NCBI GenBank assembly: GCA_035648415.1
Contig: DASRLO010000035.1
Location: 5,766 to 69,765, forward strand
Reading direction: 5' to 3'
From: DATARH01 sp035648415
GTDB lineage: Bacteria; Pseudomonadota; Alphaproteobacteria; ATCC43930; CGMCC-115725
Length of the DNA: 64,000 nt
The notes below the pieces were generated by a model. It was given only the letters and a program-made list of their open reading frames with translations, was not told the DNA's origin and searched no databases. Shown here piece after piece: positions 43,303-52,284 of this stretch (position 1 is its first letter; every line of letters begins with the position of its first letter). Both the position numbers and the translations under genes were made by a program.

Positions 43303-45714
43303 ATGGCCGCCCCGGGTTTTTCGACCGGGTCGCCGCTGCCGGCGGCACTGCTGCACCGGCGCTGCACTCCCGAGGAACTGCCGTTCGGGCTGTCGAGCGA
43401 GCTCGCCGACGCCCCGGCGCAGGTCGGCCAGGAACGCGCGGCCGAGGCGGTCGAGTTCGCGCTCAAGATGCGGCACAAGGGCTACAACGTCTATGCGCTC
43501 GGCCCCACCGGCAGCGGCCGCCACCGGCTGGTCGAGGAGTTGCTGAAGCAGCGCGCGGTGGCGGAATCGACCCCATCCGACTGGTGCTACGTCAACAATT
43601 TCGCCGATCCGCAAAAACCGCGATGCCTCAATTTACCGGCTGGGCAGGGCAGCGGCCTCGCCGCGGCGGTAAAGACCCTGATCGACGAGTTGCGCGTTGC
43701 CCTGCCGGCGGCGTTCGAGCGCGACGAGTACCGCGCGCGCCGCGAGGTCATCGAGCAGCAATTCAAGAGCCACAACGAGGAAGGCTTCGGCGGACTGCAA
43801 CAGCGTGCCGAGGCCAAGGCCATCGCCCTCATTCGCACCCCGATGGGGTTGGCGCTGGCGCCAAAGCACGACGGCAAGGTCATGCAGCGCGAGGATTTCG
43901 AAGCTTTGCCGGAGGAGGAGCGCAAGCGCATCGAAGCCGATCTCGCCGCCGCCCAAGCCGAACTCGAAACGGTCATGCGGCAGGTGCCGCAATGGGAGCG
44001 CGAGCATCGCGACGCGTTGCGCGAGCTGAACCGCGGCACCACCGGCTTCGCCGTCGCCAGCCTGATCGGCGAGTTGCGCGCCGGCTTCGCCGACCTGCCC
44101 GACGTGCTCGCGTATTTCGACGCCATCGAGCAGGACATCAAGGAGAACGCCGAGGATTTTCTGCCGCAACCGCAGCAGACCCCCGAGGCCGGCGGGCCGG
44201 CGGTCACCACGGCGGCGCAGGCGGCGATGGAGGACATGCGGTTCCGTCGCTACCAGGTCAACGTCCTCGTCGACAATGGCGGGCGACAGGGTGCGCCGGT
44301 CATCTACGAGGACAACCCGACCTATCAGAACCTGATCGGCCGCACCGAGCATCTCGCCCGCTTCGGCGCGCTGATCACCGATTTCAACCTGATCCAAGCC
44401 GGCGCGCTGCACCGCGCCAATGGCGGCTATCTGATCCTCGACGCCGAGCGGCTGATCGCCGGCGGCTATGGCTGGGCGGGGCTGAAGCGCGCGCTGCAAT
44501 CGGGCGAGATCCGCATCGAATCGATCGAGCAGGCGCTGAGCCTCGCCTCGACGGTGTCGCTGCAACCCGAGCCGATCCCGCTCGACGTCAAGCTGGTGCT
44601 GGTCGGCTCGCCGATGCTCTATTACCTGCTGTCGAGCCGAGACGAAGATTTCCCCGAGCTGTTCAAGATCGCCGCCGATTTCGACGATCGGGTGACGCGC
44701 ACCGGCGATGCGACCCTGCTCTATGCCCGCGTCATCGCGACCATTGTACGCCGCGAGCATCTGCGCGCCTTCGACCGCGACGCCGTCGCCCGGGTGATCG
44801 AGCAGGCGGCGCGGCTCGCCGGCGATTCCGAGCGGCTTTCGACCAGCCTGCGCTCGATCGTCGAATTGCTGCAAGAGGCCGACCAGATTGCCGCCGATGC
44901 CGGGAAGGAGATCGTCGGCGCGGCCGAGGTGCAAGGCGCCCTCGACGCGCAGATCCGCCGCGGCGACCGCATCTACCGCCGCATGCAGGAGGAAATCGGC
45001 CGCAGGACGATCCGCATCGAGACCGACGGCGAAGCGGTCGGCCAGATCAACGGGCTTTCGGTGATCAGCCTCGGCGCGCTCGCCTTCGGCAACCCGACCC
45101 GGATTACCGCGCAGGTGCGGATGGGGCGCGGCGAGGTCGTCGATATCGAGCGGGAGGTGCAGCTCGGCGGCCCGTTGCATTCGAAGGGCGTGCTGATCCT
45201 CTCCGGGTTTTTGGGCGGCCGGTTTGGCGCCCAGCGGCCGCTGTCGCTGCACGCAAGCCTCGTCTTCGAGCAATCCTACGGCGGGGTCGACGGCGACAGC
45301 GCCTCGGCGGCGGAGCTTTTCGCGCTGCTCTCGGCCTTGGCCGAGGCGCCGATCCGGCAATGCTTCGCGGTGACCGGCTCGGTCGACCAGCACGGCGTCA
45401 TCCAAGCGATCGGCGGGGTCAACGAGAAGATCGAGGGGTTTTTCGACATCTGCCGCGCCGCCGGGCTGACCGGCAAGCAGGGCTGCATCATTCCGGCGAG
45501 CAATGTGAAGCACCTGATGCTGCGCGCCGATGTCGTCGAGGCGGCGGTGCAGGGACGGTTCCGCGTCGTCCCGATGGAGACGATCGATCAGGGGCTCGAG
45601 CTGTTGACCGGGGTTCCGCCCGACACCATCAACCGTAAGGTCGCCGACCGGCTCGATGATTTCGCGGCGAAGGCGGCGGCGCTGGCGCGCGGTTTCCAGG
45701 AGCCGGCGCCGTGA
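43303..45714 (+). CDS. Lon-related ATP-dependent protease (AAA + S16 peptidase)
   Basis: An 803-aa protein of the LonB/YcbZ-like group. The N-terminal AAA-type region has the P-loop GPTGSGRHRL near residue 67, where Arg-His replaces the usual Lys-Thr/Ser, and LVLVGSPMLYYLLSSRDEDF further on. The S16 protease domain is at the end: catalytic Ser in GVDGDSASAAELFALLSAL and Lys in IGGVNEKIEGFF. No membrane segment is seen. It overlaps the next gene by 4 nt (GTGA), pointing to a shared role in stress or protein quality control. Confidence 0.93.
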   Translation: MAAPGFSTGSPLPAALLHRRCTPEELPFGLSSELADAPAQVGQERAAEAVEFALKMRHKGYNVYALGPTGSGRHRLVEELLKQRAVAESTPSDWCYVNNFADPQKPRCLNLPAGQGSGLAAAVKTLIDELRVALPAAFERDEYRARREVIEQQFKSHNEEGFGGLQQRAEAKAIALIRTPMGLALAPKHDGKVMQREDFEALPEEERKRIEADLAAAQAELETVMRQVPQWEREHRDALRELNRGTTGFAVASLIGELRAGFADLPDVLAYFDAIEQDIKENAEDFLPQPQQTPEAGGPAVTTAAQAAMEDMRFRRYQVNVLVDNGGRQGAPVIYEDNPTYQNLIGRTEHLARFGALITDFNLIQAGALHRANGGYLILDAERLIAGGYGWAGLKRALQSGEIRIESIEQALSLASTVSLQPEPIPLDVKLVLVGSPMLYYLLSSRDEDFPELFKIAADFDDRVTRTGDATLLYARVIATIVRREHLRAFDRDAVARVIEQAARLAGDSERLSTSLRSIVELLQEADQIAADAGKEIVGAAEVQGALDAQIRRGDRIYRRMQEEIGRRTIRIETDGEAVGQINGLSVISLGALAFGNPTRITAQVRMGRGEVVDIEREVQLGGPLHSKGVLILSGFLGGRFGAQRPLSLHASLVFEQSYGGVDGDSASAAELFALLSALAEAPIRQCFAVTGSVDQHGVIQAIGGVNEKIEGFFDICRAAGLTGKQGCIIPASNVKHLMLRADVVEAAVQGRFRVVPMETIDQGLELLTGVPPDTINRKVADRLDDFAAKAAALARGFQEPAP

Positions 45715-46526
45715 ATGGGAAGGTCGAGCGCGTTGTCGTCGCGCTTGACGCGATCTCCGAGCACCGCACCGCGATCGACACCGCCGCGCGGTTGGCGCAA
45801 CGCTGGAAGACCCGTCTCCACGGCGTGTTTGTCGAGGATGACGATCTGATCCGCCTGGCGCATCTGCCCTTTGCCCGGCAGGTGACGCTGGGCGTTGGGG
45901 TCGAGGCGCTTGATTTGCGGCAGGCCGAGCGGCAGATGCGGGTCTACGCCGCGCGGGCGCGACGCGAGCTGGCGGCATCGGCGGCCCGTCATGGCGTGGA
46001 ATGGTCGTTCGAAACCGTGCGCGACGGCGAGACCGGCGGCGCTGTCGCGTCGATGGCCGGCGACTTCCTTGTCGCCGGCACGACAACGCGCCCCGTCGGC
46101 GGCCATTTTCGCGTCGAAGGCCGCTGGTGGGCGGTGCGCGAGCCGGGACCGGCGGTCTTGCTGCTGGCGCAACGCGAGCACGGGCCGCGCGGCGTGATCG
46201 CCGTGCTGCTGCACGACCGCGACCCCGCGTCGGAGCGTCTCCTGGCTGTCGCCGCCCGGCTCGCTGAAGCCCATGAAGGGCGGCTCGTGGTGCTCTGTGC
46301 CGCCGAGTTGGCCGCGACGGCCGGGTTCAAGGACTGGTTCGACAACTGTCTCGTCCAGTACCAGGTCACCGCCGAACTCGACCTCGCATCCCTCGAACCC
46401 GCGCCGCTGGTTCGCCGCATCGTCGAGATGGAATGCCGGCTCGTCGCGCTGGGCGCTCAGGCGCAGCCCGAGCGGCTGCGCGAACTGGTCGCGCAGCTCG
46501 CCTGCGATGTTCTGGTCGTGCGCTGA
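45711..46526 (+). CDS. Universal-stress-protein-like protein
   Basis: A 271-aa cytoplasmic protein of two USP-like alpha/beta halves. The first begins VERVVVALDAISEHRTAIDTA with TRLHGVFVEDDD; the second, PRGVIAVLLHDRDPASERLL with GRLVVLCAAE. The ATP-binding GxxG(S/T) loop is not obvious, so nucleotide binding is uncertain. Translation starts at a GTG overlapping the stop of the Lon-like gene, so the two are coupled. It converges with a secreted Gly-rich protein gene. Confidence 0.75.
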   Translation: MNGKVERVVVALDAISEHRTAIDTAARLAQRWKTRLHGVFVEDDDLIRLAHLPFARQVTLGVGVEALDLRQAERQMRVYAARARRELAASAARHGVEWSFETVRDGETGGAVASMAGDFLVAGTTTRPVGGHFRVEGRWWAVREPGPAVLLLAQREHGPRGVIAVLLHDRDPASERLLAVAARLAEAHEGRLVVLCAAELAATAGFKDWFDNCLVQYQVTAELDLASLEPAPLVRRIVEMECRLVALGAQAQPERLRELVAQLACDVLVVR

Positions 46527-46527
46527 A

Positions 46528-47067
46528 CTAGCCGCGCGGCGCTACCGGCCGCCAAGCCACCGCGCATTGCTGCACATAGGGGTAATACCCCGCCGGGCTC
46601 TGGCAATAGTACCACGAAGGGCCGGCCGCCGCGTATGGCGTGGCGGCCGGGTAGTAAGGCGCGCCGTAATAGGAGGGGTACGGATTGTCATAGGCGTCGT
46701 ACCAGTCGTCATAATAGGGGTAGCCCGAAAAGCCGAAGCCAACACCGCCCCAGCCGCCCCGCCAACCGCGCCCGCCGGCGAAATGGCGATGAAAGCCGCC
46801 GCCGTGGAACCCGTCTCCGCGGAACCCGCTGCCGTGAAAGCCGCCGCCGAAATGGCCGCCGCCGGCACGACCGCCACCGCCACCGCCGCCGCCATGGCCG
46901 CCGCCGGCATGACCACCGCCGCCACCGCCGCCGGCGCCAGGGCCGCCGCGTCCGATCTGGGCGTGCGCCGGGCTCAAGGCAAGGAGCGCGGCAACAGCGA
47001 TAACCGGCCCGAAAAGACGATCTTGGCGTCGCGTCGACGATCGAAAAAAGCGAGACATCGCCTGCAT
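46528..47067 (-). CDS. Secreted Gly/His-rich protein with C-terminal CQSPAGYYPYVQQC motif
   Basis: A 179-aa exported protein. It has a signal peptide (PVIAVAALLALSPAHA), a long Gly/His-rich stretch (GGGHFGGGFHGSGFRGDGFH), a Tyr/Pro-rich part and a C-terminal motif YYCQSPAGYYPYVQQC with two Cys that could form a disulfide. The same motif ends the neighbouring gene at 47203-47613. An ATG at 47058 is an equally good start. The function is unknown; the composition suggests an outer-surface or metal-binding protein. Confidence 0.78.
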   Translation of the reverse strand: MQAMSRFFRSSTRRQDRLFGPVIAVAALLALSPAHAQIGRGGPGAGGGGGGGHAGGGHGGGGGGGGRAGGGHFGGGFHGSGFRGDGFHGGGFHRHFAGGRGWRGGWGGVGFGFSGYPYYDDWYDAYDNPYPSYYGAPYYPAATPYAAAGPSWYYCQSPAGYYPYVQQCAVAWRPVAPRG

Positions 47068-47202
47068 CCTGTGTGCGTTTGTTTGTCTTATTAGAACGAA
47101 AGGCTATCGGCGCGGTTCCGCGCCGCAACGTCACGTGCAGTTTGTCAAATTACTTTGGTCTGGCCCGCGCTATCGGAAGCTTTTCAATCTCCGGAGCGCA
47201 TA

Positions 47203-47613
47203 TCAGCCCGGCGCTGGGATGGGCCGCCACGGGGTGGGGCACTGCTGAACATAAGGATAATACCCGGCCGGACTTTGACAGTAGTACCAGTAATAGGACG
47301 ACACCGGCGCGTCCGGGTATTCCGGGTTCGGATAAGCTGGAGACGGGTAGACCGGTACGTCATAGGCGTACCAATCGTAGCCCGGCACCACCCACCACCA
47401 GCCGTAACGATCGCCTTGCCGGCCCAGATACCACCTGCCGCCGCGCCACTCTCCGACGCCGCCGCGCCAGGTTCCGCCGGGGTGCGCGCCGCCGCCGCGC
47501 GTGACTTGCGCGAGCGAGACCCGCGGGCTCGCCAGGCCGATGACCAGGCCCGCCATCAGCATGAGGGCCCATGGCATGGCGCGGCGGGACCGTTGCTCGA
47601 TGACCGCTTTCAT
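47203..47613 (-). CDS. Secreted protein with C-terminal CQSPAGYYPYVQQC motif
   Basis: A 136-aa exported protein with a signal peptide (LMLMAGLVIGLASPRVSLA), a Gly/Trp/Arg-rich middle (GEWRGGRWYLGRQGDRYGWW) and a Tyr/Pro tail ending in WYYCQSPAGYYPYVQQC, then WRP. The last ~25 residues match the gene at 46528-47067, with little similarity elsewhere, so this tail behaves as a mobile or conserved module. It lies 98 nt past the glycosyltransferase stop on the same strand and may belong to its operon. Confidence 0.78.
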   Translation of the reverse strand: MKAVIEQRSRRAMPWALMLMAGLVIGLASPRVSLAQVTRGGGAHPGGTWRGGVGEWRGGRWYLGRQGDRYGWWWVVPGYDWYAYDVPVYPSPAYPNPEYPDAPVSSYYWYYCQSPAGYYPYVQQCPTPWRPIPAPG

Positions 47614-47711
47614 CGCTGGATGCTCCGCTGCTGGCGATTTGGAACGGCTGCATACCGATATAATTCCAGCATCGTTGTCCGGGACGCGCGATCGGCGGTC
47701 AATGCCGGCCG

Positions 47712-48929
47712 CTAAAGACCGGCCTGGCGCAGATCGTCGATCAGCCGCTCGACGATCGCGAAATGGTCATCCCAGCTCGGCGGCTGCCAATTCGCAAGAC
47801 GCGCCAGCTGAGCCTGGCGGCGCGGCGTCTCGGTCGAATAGTCGAGGATTGCCTGGCGCCAGGCCGCGGCGTCGATGGGGTCGAGATAATCCGCGATGCC
47901 GCCGCCGCTTTCCCGCAGAGCGGGCAGATCGCTGCAGATGACTGGCACGCCGAGCGCCAGCGCTTCGACAACCGGCAGGCCGAAGCCTTCGGCGAGCGAC
48001 GGAAGCAGCAAGGCACGCGCGCCGCGCAGCAAGACCGCCATCGCGGCGTCCGGCAGCTCGGTATCCTCGGTCACCGCAGCGGTCCGCGTGAACGGCTTGT
48101 CGACAATCTGCTCGCTGCCGAAGCCGGGCTGGCCGATCAGCCGCAATTGCGGCGCCCGATCACCCAGCTCCTGCGCCAGGCGCCGCCAAAGATCGAGCAG
48201 CAGACGATGGTTTTTTCGCGCCTCGATGGTGGCGACGCAGACGAAATACGGTCGCCCGTAGGCTGCCGGCATCGCCAAATCGGGCAGCTCGCTGCCAAGC
48301 GGAGCGACGACGATGGGCAAATCGCGCGCGCCCGGCCCGAGACGAACGGCCAGGGCGTCGCGGGTCGAGACCGAATTGACGATCGCCGCGTCGGCGAGCG
48401 CGGCGCTCGTCGCGATGCGGCGGCGGTGACGGCGCTCCTGGCCGGGCCGCGTCAGATGCGGCAGGTCGAGCGGGATCAGGTCGTGGATCAGGCACACGAA
48501 CCGCGCGCCCGTCATGGCCTTCAGCCGGGCGATCGGCCTTCCCCGATCGAGGTTTTGGTGCGAGACCAGCAGATAGACGGGGCCGGCGCCGCCGCGGCGC
48601 ATACTGCGGCGCAGCGGCCCCGCGCCAAACAGCGCGGCTCGCCGCAGCCGCCGGGCGAGCGCCGCGATGCGCCGCGGGTCTCCCGCCGCGCCGCCGTCGC
48701 GCCAACCGGCCGCCAGCGCGGTAACAAAGTGCTCGGCCTCGCCGGTCGGCAAAAGCCCGATGCCGCCGAACGCCCCGCGCGCGGCATAGCAATGCGGACG
48801 CTCGCCGGCAGCGAGGTGGCGGGCATAGGCGAGCTCGACCCGGTCGATTCCGGTCGGCGTCGGGCTTGCGGCGCGCGACAACAGGCGTGAGAGATCGAGC
48901 GCGATCACCGGCGCGCCCGACCCGGTCAC
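47712..48929 (-). CDS. Glycosyltransferase family 4
   Basis: A 405-aa GT-B glycosyltransferase. Acceptor-side start (VIALDLSRLLSRAASPTPTG) and the donor-binding ARKNHRLLLDLWRRLAQ and EGFGLPVVEALALGVPVICS (E-x7-E motif) place it in GT4. The sugar is unknown. The GTG start overlaps the stop of the polysaccharide export gene (GTGA), so it probably builds or modifies the exported polymer. Confidence 0.92.
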   Translation of the reverse strand: MTGSGAPVIALDLSRLLSRAASPTPTGIDRVELAYARHLAAGERPHCYAARGAFGGIGLLPTGEAEHFVTALAAGWRDGGAAGDPRRIAALARRLRRAALFGAGPLRRSMRRGGAGPVYLLVSHQNLDRGRPIARLKAMTGARFVCLIHDLIPLDLPHLTRPGQERRHRRRIATSAALADAAIVNSVSTRDALAVRLGPGARDLPIVVAPLGSELPDLAMPAAYGRPYFVCVATIEARKNHRLLLDLWRRLAQELGDRAPQLRLIGQPGFGSEQIVDKPFTRTAAVTEDTELPDAAMAVLLRGARALLLPSLAEGFGLPVVEALALGVPVICSDLPALRESGGGIADYLDPIDAAAWRQAILDYSTETPRRQAQLARLANWQPPSWDDHFAIVERLIDDLRQAGL

Positions 48930-50107
48930 TGCGTCGCGTTCCGGACGACGACGCCGGTCACGGCGGGGCCGGTCAGCCCATTGATCAGGCCGAGGAATTT
49001 CTCCAGCTCCGTTGCGCCCGCGTTGGCGACATAGAGGGTATCCTGGTCCCTGACGGGAAAGCGCTCGGCGGCGAAGTATGCCTTGGCGTCGCTGAGGTCG
49101 AGCCGATAGACCAACGGGACCCGTCCGTCCGGCCCCGGCTCGCTCGGCTTGACGCCGAGCGCCGCGGCGACGGCGGGCGCCTCCCAGCGAAACAGAAAGA
49201 CCCCGGCCGGGTCGGAACGAAAATCCTGGAGCCCGCCGGCCTTGGCCAGCGCCTCGACCAGCGTCACGGCCGCGGCCGGGAAAGTGATCTCGTTGTTCTG
49301 CCCGGTCGCCCCGAGGACGGTAAAGGTCCGCGGAGTGCGCACCACGGTGAGCACGTCGCCGGGTTCGGCATAGATGTTCTCCGCCGGCTCCGACACCAGC
49401 TCTTCCATCGGGATCGTCCCGGTGACGCGACCGCGCGACAATCGGATCGAGGTCTCGTAGACCGGCGAGCGCGCCCCGCCCGCCGCGGCGATCAGGTCGA
49501 GCAGCCTGTCGCCCTTGAGCGACAAGGGCACCCTCTCGCCCTTGACCACCTCGCCGGTGACGGTCGCGACGTTGTTGACGCTCTTCGACACCGAAACGAT
49601 CGCCTGGGGCTCGATCGCTTTGCCCGCGAGGCGGCGCTCGATCATGTGTTGCACGTCGAGCGGCAGACGTCCGGCGACCGCGATGCGCCCGGCGAACGGC
49701 ACGCTGATCGCGCCGTCGCGTCCCACCATCTGTTCCGGCAACACGATGCTGTGCGAGCCGGGCGCGATCCCGTCGATCGACGCCGACGTGAACAGCCCGC
49801 CCGACGCCGCCTCCCAGATCGAAACCACGACGCTGTCGCCGACGCCGATCTTCGGCTCGGGCGGCGCGCCCCGGTGGGGAAAGCGGCGGCGGAGGCTGGT
49901 CCGCGGCGCCGCGAGCACCGCCGCGACGACGCGCTGATCGACGTTGACGACGGTAAAGCGCGCCTCGTTATTGCGCGCTTGCTGATCGATGACCTGGCTC
50001 GCGGTAGGACCGGCGGCCGGGAGTACGCCGCAGCCGACGACAAGGAGCCCGACGGCTACCGCAAGCCCGTCGAGCGTTCGCGGGGGGAGGCGCGAACGCG
50101 GAAACAT
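48926..50107 (-). CDS. Polysaccharide export outer-membrane lipoprotein (Wza/BexD type)
   Basis: A 393-aa lipoprotein, with the signal LLVVGCGVLPA (lipobox VVGC). It has the poly_export domain (PKIGVGDSVVVSIWEAASGG; DGAISVPFAGRIAVAGRLPL), then SLBB-type repeats (VTVTGEVVKGER-like sequence and AAGGARSPVYETSIRLSRG), as in the Wza ring that spans the outer membrane. No co-polymerase (Wzc), flippase (Wzx) or polymerase (Wzy) is nearby. It is coupled to the glycosyltransferase downstream. Confidence 0.92.
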   Translation of the reverse strand: MFPRSRLPPRTLDGLAVAVGLLVVGCGVLPAAGPTASQVIDQQARNNEARFTVVNVDQRVVAAVLAAPRTSLRRRFPHRGAPPEPKIGVGDSVVVSIWEAASGGLFTSASIDGIAPGSHSIVLPEQMVGRDGAISVPFAGRIAVAGRLPLDVQHMIERRLAGKAIEPQAIVSVSKSVNNVATVTGEVVKGERVPLSLKGDRLLDLIAAAGGARSPVYETSIRLSRGRVTGTIPMEELVSEPAENIYAEPGDVLTVVRTPRTFTVLGATGQNNEITFPAAAVTLVEALAKAGGLQDFRSDPAGVFLFRWEAPAVAAALGVKPSEPGPDGRVPLVYRLDLSDAKAYFAAERFPVRDQDTLYVANAGATELEKFLGLINGLTGPAVTGVVVRNATQ

Positions 50108-50134
50108 CCCGCATAGGTTACATGACGGGGACGC

Positions 50135-50605
50135 TCAGACAACCTGCATTTCGGTCGCAATCATGCGCGACGCGTAGATCCCCATCCATCCGGTCGGGTC
50201 GAGCCAGCCGTCCTCGTTGCGCGGCGGCTCGATCGCGCGGATGTGAGCATCGGTGATCTCGCAGAGGTCGTCGATGGCGCGCGGCGAATCGACTTCGGTC
50301 GACCAGAAGAACCGTGCGCTGCCGCCGATTTCGTGTTTGGCGACGAGGCAATTGGGCGCGCCACGCGCCGGATGATAGAGCCCGACCGCGGAATACCCGT
50401 GCTGGTGGCTCACCACCATCACCCCTTCGGTGCCGGGAAACGCGTATTTCATCGCCGAGAACCACCGGCACAGCGCGGCAAGTTCGCCCTCGGTGAATTC
50501 GTAGCCGCCGCGCTCGCGGTTGTTCGCCGCCGCATCCGGCGTCGATGCCCGGCGCATCCTCAATGGGAAGCGCACGACATTCGTAGTTTCGAACCCGTTG
50601 CCCAC
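50135..50605 (-). CDS. Hypothetical protein preceding the polysaccharide export gene
   Basis: A 156-aa soluble protein I do not recognise. The start is GTG. The N-terminus is Arg-rich, followed by helical FTEGELAALCRWFSAMKYAF and mixed segments (GVMVVSHQHGYSAVGLYHP, FFWSTEVDSPRAIDDLCEI). No signal or membrane segment is present. It is 27 nt upstream of the export lipoprotein and likely co-transcribed, so a link to the polysaccharide is possible. Confidence 0.7.
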   Translation of the reverse strand: MGNGFETTNVVRFPLRMRRASTPDAAANNRERGGYEFTEGELAALCRWFSAMKYAFPGTEGVMVVSHQHGYSAVGLYHPARGAPNCLVAKHEIGGSARFFWSTEVDSPRAIDDLCEITDAHIRAIEPPRNEDGWLDPTGWMGIYASRMIATEMQVV

Positions 50606-50980
50606 TGTGCCCCCAATGATCGGTTCCCGCGACGCCGCAGGAGCAATCCCCTCAGATTTTCCGCGGGAGCCCGCGGCTTTGCCGCGACGGTGCTGTCGAC
50701 CGATAGGGGGAAGAGCGAGTTTTATCCCACTACTTTCCGCCGCCCAGCCGATACAGCCACGATGCAGCCTTCGTGCTGAAGAATACAGTCAACGCCCGAT
50801 TCCAAGTCAATCGGGCCTGTGGGCGGTGAGAGTTTTTCCGCGCGACCGTCACCTTTTAGTCACAGTTGCAAAAAGGCGACATGCTGCGAAACCAGTGGTT
50901 TTGTCGGGGCCTGGCGAACGCAGTGCGACATCGAAGCCGCACAAAAGTGCGGGTTCGGATAAATCCAGCCGAATTTTTGA
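50606..50980. other. Gene-free 375-nt stretch with a hairpin near 50937
   Basis: No gene is seen. A short perfect hairpin (ccgcac aaaa gtgcgg, 50937-50952) lies about 30 nt past the rlpA stop and may help end rlpA transcripts. A GC-rich hairpin ccgcggg/cccgcgg is near 50660. The region is less GC-rich than neighbouring genes and may hold the promoter of the operon running down to 47 kb. Confidence 0.5.
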
Positions 50981-51688
50981 TTACTTTGCGGCCGGCGCGA
51001 CTTCGACGACCTGCTCGACCTTGACCGGGACGACGCCCGCATCCTTCATCGCGAGCTGCTCGGCCGCGCGCGGCGACATGTCGATCAGCAGCGACGGACT
51101 GACCGGGCCGCGATCGGTGACCTTGACGATGACCGAGCGCCCATTCTGCAGGTTTGTCACCCGAGCCAGCGAATTGAGCGGCAGGGTGCGATGCGCGGCC
51201 GTCGGCCGGATGGTGTCGAGGCGATCGCCGCTGCTGGTGCGCTGCCCGATGTAATGACCGCCATACCAGGCCGCCCGGCCCGTCTCGATCCGGCCGACGC
51301 AGCGAACGAGCATGGGGTTCGGATCGGCGGCGGCGAGGCGTTCGGGACGCGGGGCTTTGCCGTCGGTCTTGTCACGCGGTTTGGCGACGAGTTTGCCGGC
51401 GTCCGCAGGTTTCTTTGCCGCTTTCGCCGATACCCCGGCGCGGCGCTCTTCCGTTTGGTTGACCGGGGGACCGGTGATCGCGGCGATCGATGCGAATTGG
51501 GCGACTTGCTGGGTGACGGCGGCGATCTGCACGATCGTATCGCCCATCGGCTTCTCGCCGGAACCGCCTTGCGGGGTGGGAATGAATTTATCGCCGGCGG
51601 CGATGCGCTTCGGCGTTTGATCGGCCATTGCGGCGCCCAACACAGCCAGCACGGCGACCGCGGAAACGACAATGAATCGCAACTTCAT
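50981..51688 (-). CDS. rlpA: Septal ring lytic transglycosylase RlpA family protein
   Basis: A 235-aa exported protein. The signal peptide is KLRFIVVSAVAVLAVLGAAMA. After a low-complexity linker comes the double-psi beta-barrel of RlpA: GRAAWYGGHYIGQRTSSGDR, LPLNSLARVTNLQNGRSVIV, VTDRGPVSPSLLIDMSPRAA. In Pseudomonas, RlpA cuts denuded glycan strands at the septum. There is no lipobox and no SPOR domain, so it is a shorter variant. The start at 51688 (MKLRF) follows GAGGGG; an ATG six codons earlier has no ribosome site. Confidence 0.85.
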   Translation of the reverse strand: MKLRFIVVSAVAVLAVLGAAMADQTPKRIAAGDKFIPTPQGGSGEKPMGDTIVQIAAVTQQVAQFASIAAITGPPVNQTEERRAGVSAKAAKKPADAGKLVAKPRDKTDGKAPRPERLAAADPNPMLVRCVGRIETGRAAWYGGHYIGQRTSSGDRLDTIRPTAAHRTLPLNSLARVTNLQNGRSVIVKVTDRGPVSPSLLIDMSPRAAEQLAMKDAGVVPVKVEQVVEVAPAAK

Positions 51689-52284
51689 CCCCACTCGACC
51701 CCTCATTGTTATCGCTTGACGCAGCTGCGCAGACCCACAGCGGCGCTATTCGGGCCCCAAACCGTTCAGAAAAAAAAGCGGGCACGCGTCGTCCCGGATC
51801 GTTGCAGGAAATCGCCCAGGTAGGACGGGAGGAAATGAATGCCGCACCCTAGGCGGCGCCGAAGCCCCTTGTCAACCCGAAAGCGAATGAAATGCGCCGG
51901 CCCGGCAAGTCCGATCCAGGCATCGAAACCACTTGCGGAATTTGCGCCACAATTATCCTAGCAAAGAACAGCGCAATTTGTATTTACACGTCCATTTTAA
52001 GGATGAAGAGCTGTGGAAGATCGACTCAGACATTCATATATTATTCACCGCAGGTTCTCTTTGTTCGATACATGCCTTCTCTGTCCTTAAAGCATTCGGC
52101 AAGGAACGTCGCCCGATCAGGGAATCGGTTCATGGACCGCGCGGAGAAAATGGCGGTCAAGCAAGTGCTGCCAACAGCCTCGCGGGTCACGCGGGAGGTG
52201 TGCCGCTGTCTTTTCGCACAGTAAGATAAGGCGGACGGGTGCCGGCGGGGCACGATCGCGGGCAGCGAAAAGAAAGGATCGGCC
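51689..52284. other. Gene-free 596-nt stretch, AT-richer in the middle
   Basis: No supported gene. Between about 51930 and 52100 the sequence is clearly poorer in G+C than the rest of the window. A 98-codon frame at 51933-52229 (starting MRNLRHNYPSKEQRN) has no recognisable features and could be a small foreign or decayed gene. Confidence 0.45.

Noticed and set aside
51892..52224. 110- and 98-codon frames in the AT-rich patch
   Set aside because: They overlap in different frames and show no domain, signal or coding-like composition.
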